A DNA stretch of 64,000 bases from Dicyema japonicum (Eukaryota > Dicyemida > Rhombozoa > Dicyemidae): positions 189,583-253,582 of the forward strand of contig RDEW01000036.1 of assembly GCA_011109175.1 (NCBI GenBank), given 5' to 3'. A program made the translations under genes and the position numbers. Below the pieces are notes generated by a model that made no database searches, was not told the DNA's origin, and saw nothing but the letters and a program-made list of their open reading frames with translations. Numbering within the stretch: position 1 is the stretch's first letter; every line of letters starts with the position of its first letter. This document shows, one piece after another, positions 33,354 through 43,392 of this stretch.

Positions 33354-34580
33354 AACTAGGAGGTTTTCAATAGAATTCCGGCATACATCATCGTTCAGAC
33401 TCCTCTGAGAGAACATGGAAGGTAGGGAAAATTGATGGGTACGGCTCCAGGCCTCACGAGCATCACCGGCGTCCTGGTCAGTAAGGAATTCAGGGAGGGG
33501 GTGTAGTAATCCTCGAATCGGACGTTGAAGTTACGCTCTGCTGTTGAGCGGAAGATTTCATCAATCTGTGCGAATCGGTCACACTGAGTGAAGTAGGGTC
33601 CTCCAGACATATGCAAGCCAATGTACGTTGAGGCTGTTTTTCAGGAGGAAAAATGATGTATGCACGTCAAGTAATCACAAGCGGTCCAGAGTCTCTCCGA
33701 GTTAAAGTCGTTTTTCAAGTATAGCTCTCTCCATTGCATGCATGGTGATTGAGGATCCGCGGAATATAAGGTTTTCATCGGGCGTGGAAATACTTCTAAG
33801 TAGTAAATTCACGAAAGATGACACAGCTTCTGAATCTTTTTTTCTGAAAGTCCAAAATTGTAGATTTCGCATTTAGCGTAATTTAATTCCAGTCTAGCTT
33901 CCGACATTTCTGGAACTCCTTTAAAAAAGTATCTAGGGGTCCTCCGAAGACCACATCATTCAGATACAGTAGATTGAAAGGCGAGCGATGAAGTTTTGTT
34001 ATTCTCTCGATTGCAAGAGAGAACAACAGGGGTTCAAGGGGATCTCCTTGTTACACTCCGGAATACGAATGGATTAGGTAGTCCCCGAAAAATAAGGATT
34101 AAGGTAGGTTGCATGAATGATTCACAAATTCGAAAATATTAGAAAATCTCTTCATATACGCCTCTAGGATATTGTCTCTCCTTAGACTATTAAAGGCGTT
34201 CTTGATGTCTAGTTTGACCAGGATATCCCTTTGAAATCTTATATACTACAATTTAGGAATGTCCTCACTGAATAGACAGAGGCCTTGCATCCCAAGCGAA
34301 TACCGACGCCAACTTGAGGTGAATTTAAAAATTGTGTGACGAGTGGAATAGAATATCTGGAGACAATTTTAGGAGCCAGCCTTCTGAAGACAAACCCGAC
34401 CGCAACCGGTCGTGCTCCCCCACCCTTCACATCGAAGGTTATCAAATTGGCGGAGAACAGGACGTGGAGAATAACTTCGGGTAGTACTGCAAACAGAATC
34501 CGGTTCATAAGTGAGGTAATTGAATTCGTAAGACGCATTGTTTGCTGATACAAGCTGTAGGTGGGAAGTGGCTCTTTTTA

Positions 34581-34690
34581 TAATAGTTTTTAGGACGTTC
34601 CACTTTCGAAGCCCCTTGATTAACACTTCCACTGGAGAACGTCATTAGAGTCGAATTTTACTCCAAAAATCTTCTGGATGATGCCTGTTA
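34581..34690 (-). mobile_element. LINE B fragment
   Basis: The minus frame reads IFGVKFDS and VLIKGLRKWNVLKTIIKRA, matching the RT thumb of LINE B (LGVTFDSLMTFSQHV, MTKGLRKLNIIKPLL). It abuts the start of the LINE D copy. Confidence 0.6.
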
Positions 34691-35384
34691 AGAAAAGAAA
34701 AATTGTTAATGAATTCATAATTTTTTAGCAATGAATGAGAAAAATCTTATTTGTTGAATCAGAGAAAGCATATTATAACTTATTTAAGGAATAAAACGTT
34801 TGTTGTCATTATTTCAGCATATAAGTTATACTATATAATCTGTTTGGTTCTTCCTATATGAAAATTATCTTGTTGGAAAAGTCCATACGATTCTATGTAA
34901 GTTTTTTTCTCCATATGAGGTTATTTTGAATGAGAACCAAGAGAAACTATTGAGACCAGTAATGATGAACCTTTCGTGAAAAATGCCTTAATAAGTCAAG
35001 TGAGTAATGAATAGGCAATGAAGGTCCCCAGCAGACCCATGCTATTTCAACAGTCCCTTACTTATTTTCAGTGTTGACAAAAATTAACTCAATCAGTATG
35101 AAAAGAGGGGAGAATCTAAAGTTATCTGCAGTAATGCTAATGAAGATCAACAATTGGCTAATTAGATATTTTCATATTTGATTGTCTCAAAGGGTCACTA
35201 TGTAATTAAACATAAACAAAGTTATTTTATGGCATCGAGATGAGGAAATTATTAGTTAGCAAAGAAGGAAAGCTGAGTATCCCTATGTATTGATTAAAGA
35301 CATCGATAAATCAATGAAAGAGCGGACATGGACAATATACTAATTACAGTGACTATATAGGAATATTATATACAAACAATAGCA
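34691..35384. other. intergenic, nothing recognised
   Basis: About 690 AT-rich bases with no supported feature upstream of the adenylate-kinase-like gene. Confidence 0.4.
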
Positions 35385-36690
35385 ATGGGATGCCTCTTTG
35401 CCAAACTCAGGATCTGGAAATCCTCTAAAATATCTAACTCTTTCCAAAAAAATAAGATCAACCAGAGTAACCCAACAAAGTATGACCCCACCAAACCAAA
35501 AGTGGTCATTTTCATAGGCATGGCTTATATAACCACGTGCAGGGGAACCGACCAGTTCAAAGGGGAAAATTATCTGCGATATTGAAAAAATCTTCAAGTT
35601 TCGAACAATTCACTTGCCAGATTACAACTCCCCCATATCAATAAAGGAGTTAACCAATAAAAGGGTGAGTGGTCAGGGAAAATCTGTAAGTAAAACTTGA
35701 GACTGTTAGATTTCTGAAGACGAGTGGTTTCAAGCTCAGATAGAGACGGTCACTGAGAATATGAAAGTAGACTTCACAGAAACGTGTTTTTTATTCGATA
35801 TTTTAAATTTGTCTAAATTTATTGTCGAAAAATTAGCTTTGACCGATGAAATCGAAAGCACTTTGAATATTTTTCTAAGGAGGTTCAATTTTTGCTAATT
35901 CAGGTGAATATACTTTTCGTGATAAATCTGAAGGCCGAAAGAAAGCCGATTAAGTCCACAAAAAACAAAGAGATTGCTAATGGAGTGAATGTTTGCATTA
36001 AGGTGTTATTTTCACTTAGCTTAGAAAAAAATGAGTTTTTACAAACACATTGCAAACAAATTTCTAAATTATTTCCAAAAAGATAATATTTTATATTCAA
36101 TTACTGATGATCAAGAGTCTTCACCTACAGAAAAAATTGTCTCTCTCTTTAAAAATCTAGGATACTTGATAAAGGAGCCAATAGAAATAAACTGTATTGT
36201 ATCAATCGGTTAGCAATTTTAAAACATTAAATAAAAAAATATAATTAATTTTAGTAGATTTACAAGATTTTTTGAATATTAATTTAATTTACCCCAATTT
36301 TAAAATAATTAATATTCACCCCCACAACATCACTGAGGCATTCGTTAAAGCTAAAAAAATCATGTCAAACAACCTATCAAGCTTATTAGGAGTTTTTGTA
36401 CTTCTACATGAAATCGATGTTCTTCTGTCTATCGTGAATGTAAAAGGAATGTAATGTTGTAGCATTTCCCTGATTCAAAGTTTATCCTATTCTACGAGAA
36501 CCAGGTCAGACTTACCTCCATACAAAAAGAATTTGAGACATTCGGCTCATCAAAACATTTAAAGAAAATAAATAATCTGAATAAATTCAAAAGCTTTAAA
36601 ACAGTAAGGAACAACAGATTTATATTTCACTTTAACATTCCCATTGAATTGTGCAAATACTTTATTCGACAGTTCGAGGACCACACGTGA
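35385..36690 (+). CDS. divergent adenylate-kinase-like protein with altered P-loop
   Basis: Starts MGCLFAKL, a possible myristoylation/palmitoylation site. After a GC-AG intron of 25 nt (35518-35542) the frame reads YDPTKPKVVIFIGEPTSSKG, resembling the start of the first domain of adenylate kinase 5 (YDP.RPKPK(I/V)..(I)GGPGSGKG), but with GEPTSSKG at residues 45-52 instead of GGPGSGKG. A 24-nt intron (35686-35709) leads to SEDEWFQAQIETVTENM; later exons read VNILFVINLKAERK, LQTHCKQISKLF and ILYSITDDQESS, in the order of the kinase lid and C-terminal helix. A frame break in the A run 36077-36081 fits one extra A; another lies near 35880. The final exons (YPNFKIINIHPHNI to the stop at 36690) are probably a second, more degenerate domain. 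Catalysis is doubtful. The family call is tentative. Confidence 0.45.
35518..35542 (+). other. 25-nt GC-AG intron
   Basis: Begins GCATGG and ends GTGCAG. No GT donor restores the frame here, while this GC-AG removal gives IFIG-EPTSSKGKIIC in one frame at the expected place of a P-loop. Confidence 0.5.
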
Positions 36691-36881
36691 TCAGACTCTC
36701 TCCAGTAAAGCCTGATTTTATATGTCTTCTTAAGACCAATGAGTCCATTCCTATAAAGTGGTCACACGATTCTGAAGTGATCCTTAAAGTTTACTGTCGG
36801 AAATATTACAATTAATATGGAAATATGGTTTTAAAGATAAATGTTTGTTTATTTCGGCTTTATTAAACAAAATATGAAAAT

Positions 36882-37085
36882 ATGTCTTACGGTTTGAAGT
36901 TCCTAACAGAAAACACTCGATTTCTTACTGTTGTCAGAATCGTCTTATTCCTTCCATGGAACATTGCGTGCTTTTTAGAATCTTTAATTTCCTGTTTTAT
37001 ACATGTTTTGACATTTTTATGTTTCAGTGACAAAATTCTAGACTTTATAAAAAATTTAACATATACAATGTTGGGATGTCGGTAA
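36882..37085 (+). CDS. small hypothetical membrane protein
   Basis: A 67-residue frame with a hydrophobic middle (FLTVVRIVLFLPWNIACFLE followed by SLISCFIHVLTFLCF) that could form one or two membrane helices. No family is recognised. Could continue through a micro-intron after 37080. Might be chance. Confidence 0.25.
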   Translation: MSYGLKFLTENTRFLTVVRIVLFLPWNIACFLESLISCFIHVLTFLCFSDKILDFIKNLTYTMLGCR

Positions 37086-37106
37086 TGTTGATTTATTTTA
37101 ATCAAT

Positions 37107-37260
37107 CCTAATGGTAAGTGTCATAAGCGTCAGGCAAAATTCAGATACTTCCAGGTTCGAATCTCACTCTCCATTCCGGCTAAAGGTTCCGCTCATCTAC
37201 AATCGTCAGTAAATACCGCACTGGGGAACCGGATTGTCTAAAGAGACCAAATGAAAGAAT
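37107..37260 (+). repeat. tRNA-derived SINE-like head, third type
   Basis: Plus strand reads ATGGTAAGTGTCATA (box A-like) and GGTTCGAATCTCAC (box B) about 50 bases apart, as in SINE 1, but the following body is unlike SINE 1 and 2. It is unlikely to be a real tRNA gene because the acceptor and anticodon stems do not pair convincingly by eye. Confidence 0.4.
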
Positions 37261-37379
37261 GAGGATAAAAACAGAGAAAAGAAAACTTTGACCAAGTAAC
37301 CAGAGGGAGAATTAATCCACGATTGTTATGGGTATGATATTTAATTTTATTAAGATAAAATGTTTACAACTAAAAACTG

Positions 37380-37725
37380 ATGGATGTCCTTTGTTTGTGT
37401 AGCTTTTCAACCTCGACTTGCTTCAACGCCCGTTGAGAGGTGACTCCCACTTCGATAAGCAAAATTAAATTTCTCCTTTTGTCTAGTACAAAGATATATG
37501 GTTTGTTGTTTTGTACTTTCGTATCTGTGCTTATTTCTGTATTCACTAGGATTTTAACTGATTCATTCACAACTACTGATTGCACAAAGTGTGTCTTCAG
37601 TTTCTGGGATTTTTTTATTCCTTATTGTCGGCATAGATGCAAATGTAAGCATCTGACAACTTCGTTATGACGTCGAAGATAGTCTTCGGATGGAAACGAC
37701 TCACAGTGCGTGTTCAGAGATGCAT
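37380..37725 (-). mobile_element. LINE C 3' fragment
   Basis: The minus strand reads DYLRRHNEVVRCLHLHLCR at 37680-37620, then VVVNESVKILVNTEI and NLILLIEVGVTSQRALKQVE down to 37385. Colinear with 30270-31660 and 8490-8680. Confidence 0.7.
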
Positions 37726-37794
37726 GGCAAAAGTGGAATCTTAAATTTGTTAATTTTTCTGGTTCCGCGGACATTGCTAATAATAATTTACGAA

Positions 37795-38092
37795 AATTCA
37801 TATTAGCTATAGCTCCACCCAGAGGGACACACACTTCAAGTGAACATTTAATTAGTAATCGTAGAGGGAAAAGAACCAAGGGATGCTCTTCACTTTTTTT
37901 TTCTTTTTGTTGGGTGTGAGTCCTTTATAGACGATCCTGTTCCATATAGAAATGTTCACTAATGACGGTGTCACTATTCAAGCCCAAGCATCATAGATGC
38001 GTAGAACCTTCAGAAAGAATGTACAGCAGTGAGATTCGAACCAAAGACTATCAGACCTTTTATCCAGTATTCGTTACACTGTGCTGGGTTAA
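37795..38092 (-). repeat. SINE family 1 copy, diverged
   Basis: The minus strand has box A-like AGCACAGTGTAACGA and box B GGTTCGAATCTCAC at the head, the GTGACACCGTCATTAGTG body and the tail GGAGCTATAGCTAATATG with TTATTATTA. More diverged than the copies at 20094 and 45651; no target duplication seen. Confidence 0.7.
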
Positions 38093-38307
38093 TTATTATT
38101 ACGTCACGATCATCGGGTTAAAAGTAAAGAAGTTTCCAACTAAGTGACCCCAGACCGATGGAGGTCCTATCCGACGTGGACGAGACTCCTGGATGGGTTA
38201 AGAGTAGACATTATGACTAACATAATCTGATTGTCTTCTTGTTATGTAATTTGAATGTTAAATTAATAATTAAAAATATAATATTATTTAATTGATTAGG
38301 TTAAGCA

Positions 38308-39376
38308 ATGCGTCATTTTTCTCTACAATTACGTAAATATGTTCATTTATCGAAAATAGCCACAAAGTAACCACTTATACACAATTGCAGTAACCATGAG
38401 GAATACCAATACCTCAATGCCATCAAAGACATTATTTCCAATGGATACTATAAGGAGAACAGAACAGGGATTGCCACTAGATCTTTATTCGGAAAACAAT
38501 TTCGTTTTAATTTGTCGAATGGTTGAGACTCATGCTTATTCAGACTCCTTCCCCCTTTTGACTACCAAAAAAGTGGCTTTTAAGGCTATTATCGAGGAAC
38601 TCCTTTGGTTCATCCGGGGCTCCACAGATGCTAACGAACTGTCATCACGAGGAGTCAGAATCTGGCAAGCTAACGGATCACGCGAATTCCTCGACAAATT
38701 GGGCTTCACAGAAAGAAGAGAAGGTGACCTGGGACCTGTCTATGGATTTCAGTGGAGACATTTTGGTGCAGATTACGTCGACTGCAGAACTGACTACTCC
38801 GGTCAGGGAATCGACCAGCTCAAAAATATAATTACCATCATAAGAAGGGACCCTAACAACAGAAGACTTGTCATGAGTGCCTGGAATCCCGTAGGTAGTC
38901 AAAGTAGTCGATTCTAGACATCCCCAAAATGGTCCTTCCACCATGTCACGTGCTCTTGCAGTTTTATGTTGCGGATAATATACTTTCCTGTCAACTTTAC
39001 CAGAGATCTGCTGATATGGTAATCCTGATTACTTTTTCAGGGTCTTGGGGTCCCTTTTAACATTGCCTCCTACTCCTTATTGGCAAGAATGGTGGCTCAT
39101 GTGACCAATCTTGGAGTATTAATTGGTTTTAGAGATAGTTGGGGGATTTTGTTCACACAATCGGGGATGCCCACGTGTACGAGAATCACATAGAACCTCT
39201 GAAGAATCAGGTATGGCGAATAATTGATCTTTCAGATTAGAAGGGAGCCTAGACCTTTTCCAAAATTACGTTTGGAGGCCGATAAAATCAGTGAGATAGA
39301 TGATTTTAACGTTGATTCATTCAAATTGGTTGATTATCATCCTCATCCCAAAATATTAATGGATATGGCTGTTTGA
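38308..39376 (+). CDS. TYMS: thymidylate synthase
   Basis: Seven exons (38308-38366, 38391-38521, 38544-38894, 38918-39018, 39041-39115, 39139-39210, 39236-39376) give 309 residues with all phases consistent; the six introns are 24, 22, 23, 22, 23 and 25 nt. The enzyme methylates dUMP to dTMP with methylenetetrahydrofolate. Seen are the phosphate-binding RTG at residue 44 ([13 protein letters not shown]), [35 protein letters not shown], the catalytic loop LPPCH (Cys about 190), [40 protein letters not shown] and the C-terminal closing tail ILMDMAV. The first exon adds a basic start ([18 protein letters not shown]) without match to the core, perhaps a targeting peptide. No defect is visible. 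Human TYMS has 313 residues. Confidence 0.95.
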
Positions 39377-40159
39377 ATTTTTGTTTTTAAATGTGCTTTT
39401 TTCTAATAGTATTTTATGAAACCCATGTTCTAATTCTGGCCAATTCTCAATAAATGTGATATTCGCAAAAGTCAGGTACTTTAATGGTTTTGATGAAACT
39501 GCTATAGGCTTCCCCCATTGGCTATTTGGTCAGAGATTTCCTTTACTAGGTTTTTTCTCTTCCCCTAAATATCTCTTGGTTATAAGATCCATAGTCAATT
39601 TTATTCAAGCAGGTGGAACTCCTGTCATGGAATAATTGAAGAAGAATGGTCTTGTGTCTCGCATTATCAAGAACTGTGTGTGTCTTCAAATATGAAATTC
39701 AATAACCTCTTAGAAATCCTTACTTTTACTACTTGTCAGTTAAGATGTAAAAGATAGTAACTAAAGGACCAACCTTGCTGTAAAAAGAAATTCTTATTTT
39801 TCAAGAAGCCTGCATTTTCTTCAAGGCCATATCTTGAAAATAATTAGTGTATAAGGATAATAAAACTAAAACTTTGTGGATATTTTTTTGGTGTTCCTGA
39901 TTTTACTAGATGCCTCAGGCTTGTGTCGAACATGTCTTTTGAGAAATTTTCTTTGTTTGACCATCAGTGCAACTATCATAATACGCTTAGAAGGCAAATT
40001 CAATTCTAAGCGTCAAGTTCTATTAACTGGGATGGGCAATGTGCAAGCTGCCTGTGATAACTGGGGGCATTGGGGGAAGGTGTACCATGGAAGCTACCTC
40101 ATGCAAAATGATTTAGCATTAATCTCTTGAACAAGGAATCCTAAGTAACGCAATGGACA
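39377..40159. other. unassigned stretch
   Basis: A minus-strand stretch around 39640-39370 contains readable frames (ITKRYLGEEKKPSKGNLWP, KPIAVSSKPLKYLTFANITF) that may be exons of a gene I do not recognise. A plus frame at 39876-40130 (84 codons) is also unassigned. Confidence 0.25.
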
Positions 40160-40470
40160 TACCTTGGACGCAGAGTTCGAATGAGCTTGTATGTTGTGGG
40201 GGAGGCGAGAATGGAATTTCTGATTGACATTGGTAGCCAGGGATCGCTTTTATCATGTCGACCTCGCAAAATATAAGTGGGACCTGATTAAAGCTATGCT
40301 CTCTAGGAACGCTCCTTGACGAGAATTGCCCTAAGATCGGAGTGCCACTGCTAATCGGATATATGCAGCGACACAGATACCTTTGTGGAATGAACATCAA
40401 AGGTATACATCTTTTTTCTTGCCGACGGAACACGAGACGTGCTCCACATCGGGCTGCTCTCAATGACGTT
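40160..40470 (+). pseudogene. retropepsin-like fragment of an LTR retrotransposon
   Basis: The plus frame near 40175-40270 reads RVRMSLYVVGEARMEFLIDI, then GSQGSLLSCRP. The FLID(T/I)GS..SLL pattern is the active-site region of aspartic proteases of Ty3/Gypsy-type elements, with Ile for the usual Thr after the catalytic Asp. The next bases fall into other frames. No RT, integrase or LTR is seen nearby. Confidence 0.35.
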
Positions 40471-40738
40471 GTTCTACGGATTCTCAGTTAACTAGAACCC
40501 TTAGGCTTGGACAGAAGATGAAAATGATGATTTAAAAGAAAAAGCAGGGGACAGTAGCAAGTTAAACCGATTAGTTTGATTGTTTTTAAAACATTATGGT
40601 TTTAGGTGTGCTGTTTTAATAGTAATATCTTACTACGTAATCAATCTGATTAATTGTCATTATCTTTATTTTTTAGAATTTATGACAAAAATAGCTTATA
40701 GATTTTTAGTTGATAAATCTATGTTGTCCAATTAAGTC

Positions 40739-42135
40739 GTGTCCGACCCTTGGAAATATCATGAACGAGTTTCCTTTACTCTCCCCGATCCGTTGCAATT
40801 TGGATTAGCCTTGATATATTTTATGCCCCTCACCCAACGTTGTTTCCTCAACATATATGGGTGGGCACACAGTATAGCCGTTCCGTATATTATCTCCAAC
40901 GATTTCGGATGTTCCGTTGGCCTAGCAATTCTACACAATCTTTGTCCTTGATTTTGTTTATCATTTTCGTAAAGGGGGTTCGTAATCTTTTTAGTTTAAA
41001 TACGCATTTCTAGTGTGACCTCTCTTATAGTCATCTTCCATTTTTGCAGCATAACCTCCAGTAGTCTTTTTTATCTTTCCTGACTGCCTTTTTGAATTCA
41101 GACTTAAGTTTTCATGTCTCGTCTATATTCCCAGAGACTTTAGCAGCTTTACGAGCCTCAGCAATGTTTAGGGTGTTAGCAGAGAGCCACTCGGAGCACT
41201 TGGCCGACGTTTTGCATTTGACATGTTTTATTGCAGTTTTTCTGATAACCAACTGCATATCATTCCATAATTCATCAGGCATCTTCCGTTCAAATCTAGT
41301 AATCCAATATTGTGCTTAACTTCCATTGCGTATTCTGGTGGTATGTTTGAGACATCGAATTTCTTTACTCGGGGGTATTCCAAGTGTTACTGAATTTCGT
41401 CCTAATTTTTGCAACCATTAGCTGATGGTCTGTTCCATAGTCTGCCCCTGGATATGTTTTGACGGCTGTTATAGAGCTTTTCCAACGTTTGGCGCACAAA
41501 ATATAATCAATCTGGTTCCTAGACATTCCATTAGGCGACGTCCAAGTGTATAATCGTCGTTTGTGCTGTTTGAACCATGTGTTAGTTATCTGAAATCCAT
41601 TTTCCTGACAGAATTGGACCAGTCAATCCCCAGCATCATTTATTTTCCCCAAACCAAAACTTCCCACAATATCCGTATGTGGTATACACCCAACTTTTGA
41701 ATTGAAATCCCCCATTATGTAAATTATGTCCTTTTTGGGTATTAGTTTTAGTGCCTCTTGAAATTCATAATAAAATTGGTCAATTTCGTCATCCTTAGCA
41801 ATAGATGTTGGGGCATACACTTGCATGACCGTAATATTCAATGGTCGTCCGCGGATGTGGATTAGTATTTTCCGATCATTAAATATTCTATAAATTTCAA
41901 TAGCAGGTCCAATTTTCTTTGAAGCAATGAAGGCCACTCCGTTTCTCTTCGCATTAATTACCAGAATAATATATGACGAAATCATCAGAACGAAAAAAAC
42001 CACTGTCAATCCAGTGAAGTTCACTTACTCCAAGCAGGTCAATATCAAGCCTTCTCATTTCTTTTTACGACATCTAGTTTCCCTTCGTTTAAGCCTCTTA
42101 CGTTCCATGTTGCTAAATTGTGAGATTATGTGGAC
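40739..42135 (-). mobile_element. LINE family E, RTE-type endonuclease remnant
   Basis: From 42130 down: LATWNVRGLNEGKLDVVK, GVSELHWIDSG, RNGVAFI, PLNITVMQVYAPTS, YIMGDFNSKVGCIPHTDIVG, FCQENGF, then TWFKQHKRRLYTWTSPNG with RNQIDYILCAKRW and YGTDHQLMVAKIR. These are the ordered blocks of the APE endonuclease of RTE-clade LINEs, with catalytic Asn, Glu, Asp and His positions recognisable. The linker follows (NIRNRWREYTERLY near 40840). The element stops before the RT domain and carries several stops, one right after the KINDAGD segment at 41623. Confidence 0.8.
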
Positions 42136-42471
42136 GAAGACTTGAGATTTGATGTTTTGCAGTAACGTTGCTTCCAATTAGATCGTAGGAGAGTTTGCTC
42201 ATAAGATTTTCTTGACATTTAAATACAGGGTAGGTTGCCAGGTCCCTATCAACACCTTTATATTGGATAAGTTTCAGAGAATGTATAAACACCACAACAA
42301 AATGTTGTAACAACACGTATTAATGGAGATGATAAACCTAACAGCAGAAAAAACATATTTTCTATTAGAAATCCTTGTGAATTTTAAATTAAGTTTTTGT
42401 TTGAATACATTTTATTTTTTTAATGATTTTAAGAATAATTCCCATTCACTTCAGTTTACGTCATTATTTAC

Positions 42472-42720
42472 TCACATGAATTTTTTCGTTTTGGCTATGA
42501 CGGTGGTTTTCTGGTTCAATAAATTATTTACCGCTGATTTTGTTTTCTCCTCTGATATTATTATTGTTCTCTCCACAGAGTCTCCAACCAATGATAATGC
42601 ATGTCGACTTGTCTCAATATTGAATAATCTTGCTTCATGACGTTTTGCTGTGATGTGGAATAACCCCCGGCTGTGACCTCTCCATTTAGTGTTTCTTGTA
42701 GCAAATTCATTTATGTTCAT
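42472..42720 (-). CDS. hypothetical protein, possibly two exons
   Basis: An 82-codon minus frame (NEFATRNTKWRGHSRGLFHI ... FNIETSRHALSLVGDSVERT). A 21-nt GT-AG segment inside (after EEKTKSA) could be removed without changing the frame, so the protein is 75 or 82 residues. The end region looks helical with SNARE-like spacing, but no family is recognised. It lies 100 bases after the ISCA1-like stop on the same strand. Confidence 0.35.
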   Translation of the reverse strand: MNINEFATRNTKWRGHSRGLFHITAKRHEARLFNIETSRHALSLVGDSVERTIIISEEKTKSAVNNLLNQKTTVIAKTKKFM

Positions 42721-42821
42721 GGCTTTCAGACATGGTCATTTCCTCTCCACATTAGTCGTAATGGGAAATAAGGCTGGTCACGGATAATAAAAGTCAAATG
42801 GATGGTTAATTTATTAAAAAG

Positions 42822-43317
42822 TTAATAAGAAAAGCTTTGTCCACATCCACAGTAGACTTAACCGTGGGGGAGTGGAATACAAACTCTGAGCCAATATCGT
42901 TGGTAACAAAATCAACATGAGTTCCAATAATAGGAAAGACTGCAGCTGAGTCCACCACCAATTTGGCACCTAACGTTAGCATAAATGAACCATCCATGTG
43001 GATTATTTCGTCCATGGGGTTTATCTCGTCAGTGTAAAACATAGACAGCCCAAACCCGTGACAGCCTTTGCGTTTAATTCCTAATTTTATGTAGGATTTG
43101 TCCCCTTTTAAAGAGAAGAGAATCTTTATTCTATTTATCGCAGAGGGAGACTAAAAATCAGTCAAAATTAATTGACAAAAGTCAGAATTTCCTTCGAAGG
43201 CCGCAGAGTGGTAGTCTTCACAAACTTCAAGGATGAATAGGCCTTCAAAACTGTTCGATCAAGAGTTTTTAAACAAAATAAAGCTGCCTGTTAACAATAG
43301 AATATACCTTTAATCAT
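42822..43317 (-). CDS. ISCA1: ISCA1-like iron-sulfur cluster assembly protein, one-base break
   Basis: Minus-strand exons 43317-43308, 43283-43177 and 43150-42822, with introns of 24 and 26 nt. About 148 residues if one base is missing from the given sequence. A-type carriers deliver Fe-S clusters in mitochondria through three conserved cysteines. Visible are a basic N-terminus (MIKALFCLKTLDRTVLKAYS, likely targeting), SPSAINRIKILFSLKGDKS, YIKLGIKRKGCHGFGLSM (first Cys), GTHVDFVTNDIGSEFVFHSP. The second motif CGCGQSF, ending at the TAA 42824-42822, is present but in the next frame: the sequence reads ACTGTGG near 42850 where one more T would give T-CGCGQSF. As printed, the frame runs on as VDVDKAF. 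The break is an assembly error or a very recent mutation. Confidence 0.85.
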
Positions 43318-43392
43318 TCACAACTTGACAAATTAAAATTTTAATTTTAAAATGAATTAATAATTTTTTTAAATATAGTAACTTGTTAAAAA
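43318..43392. promoter_or_regulatory. shared divergent promoter region
   Basis: Only 75 bases separate the start codons of the ISCA1-like gene (minus) and the LACTB-like gene (plus). Both promoters, and any trans-splice acceptors, must lie here or inside the first exons. The sequence is AT-rich without an obvious TATA box assignment. Confidence 0.45.

Larger units (their letters stand above)
31870..34580 (-). mobile_element. LINE family D copy, minus strand, interrupted by a hAT element
   Basis: From 34580 down: GGGARPVAVGFVFRRLAPKI, PQVGVGIRLGCKASVYSV, NAFNS(L)RR region, then QQGDPLEPLLFSLAIER near 34050, YLNDVVFGGPLD (catalytic YxDD changed to YLND) near 33970, and HMSGGPYFTQCDRFAQIDE at 33610. 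After the hAT element the frame resumes at about 32330 with RNNALKEVFRQAFDTAGHPS, MLEPVGLCRRDGKRSDRMTI, WDVTC and VPLTVETLCHFHK. The last part resembles a restriction-like endonuclease end. Several frameshifts and stops. This is the most complete copy of family D in the window. Confidence 0.75.

Noticed and set aside
42806-43042. Reading the ISCA1 end as an evolved VDVD variant
   Set aside because: CGCGQSF followed by a stop lies one frame away at the same place, so a single-base indel explains it better.
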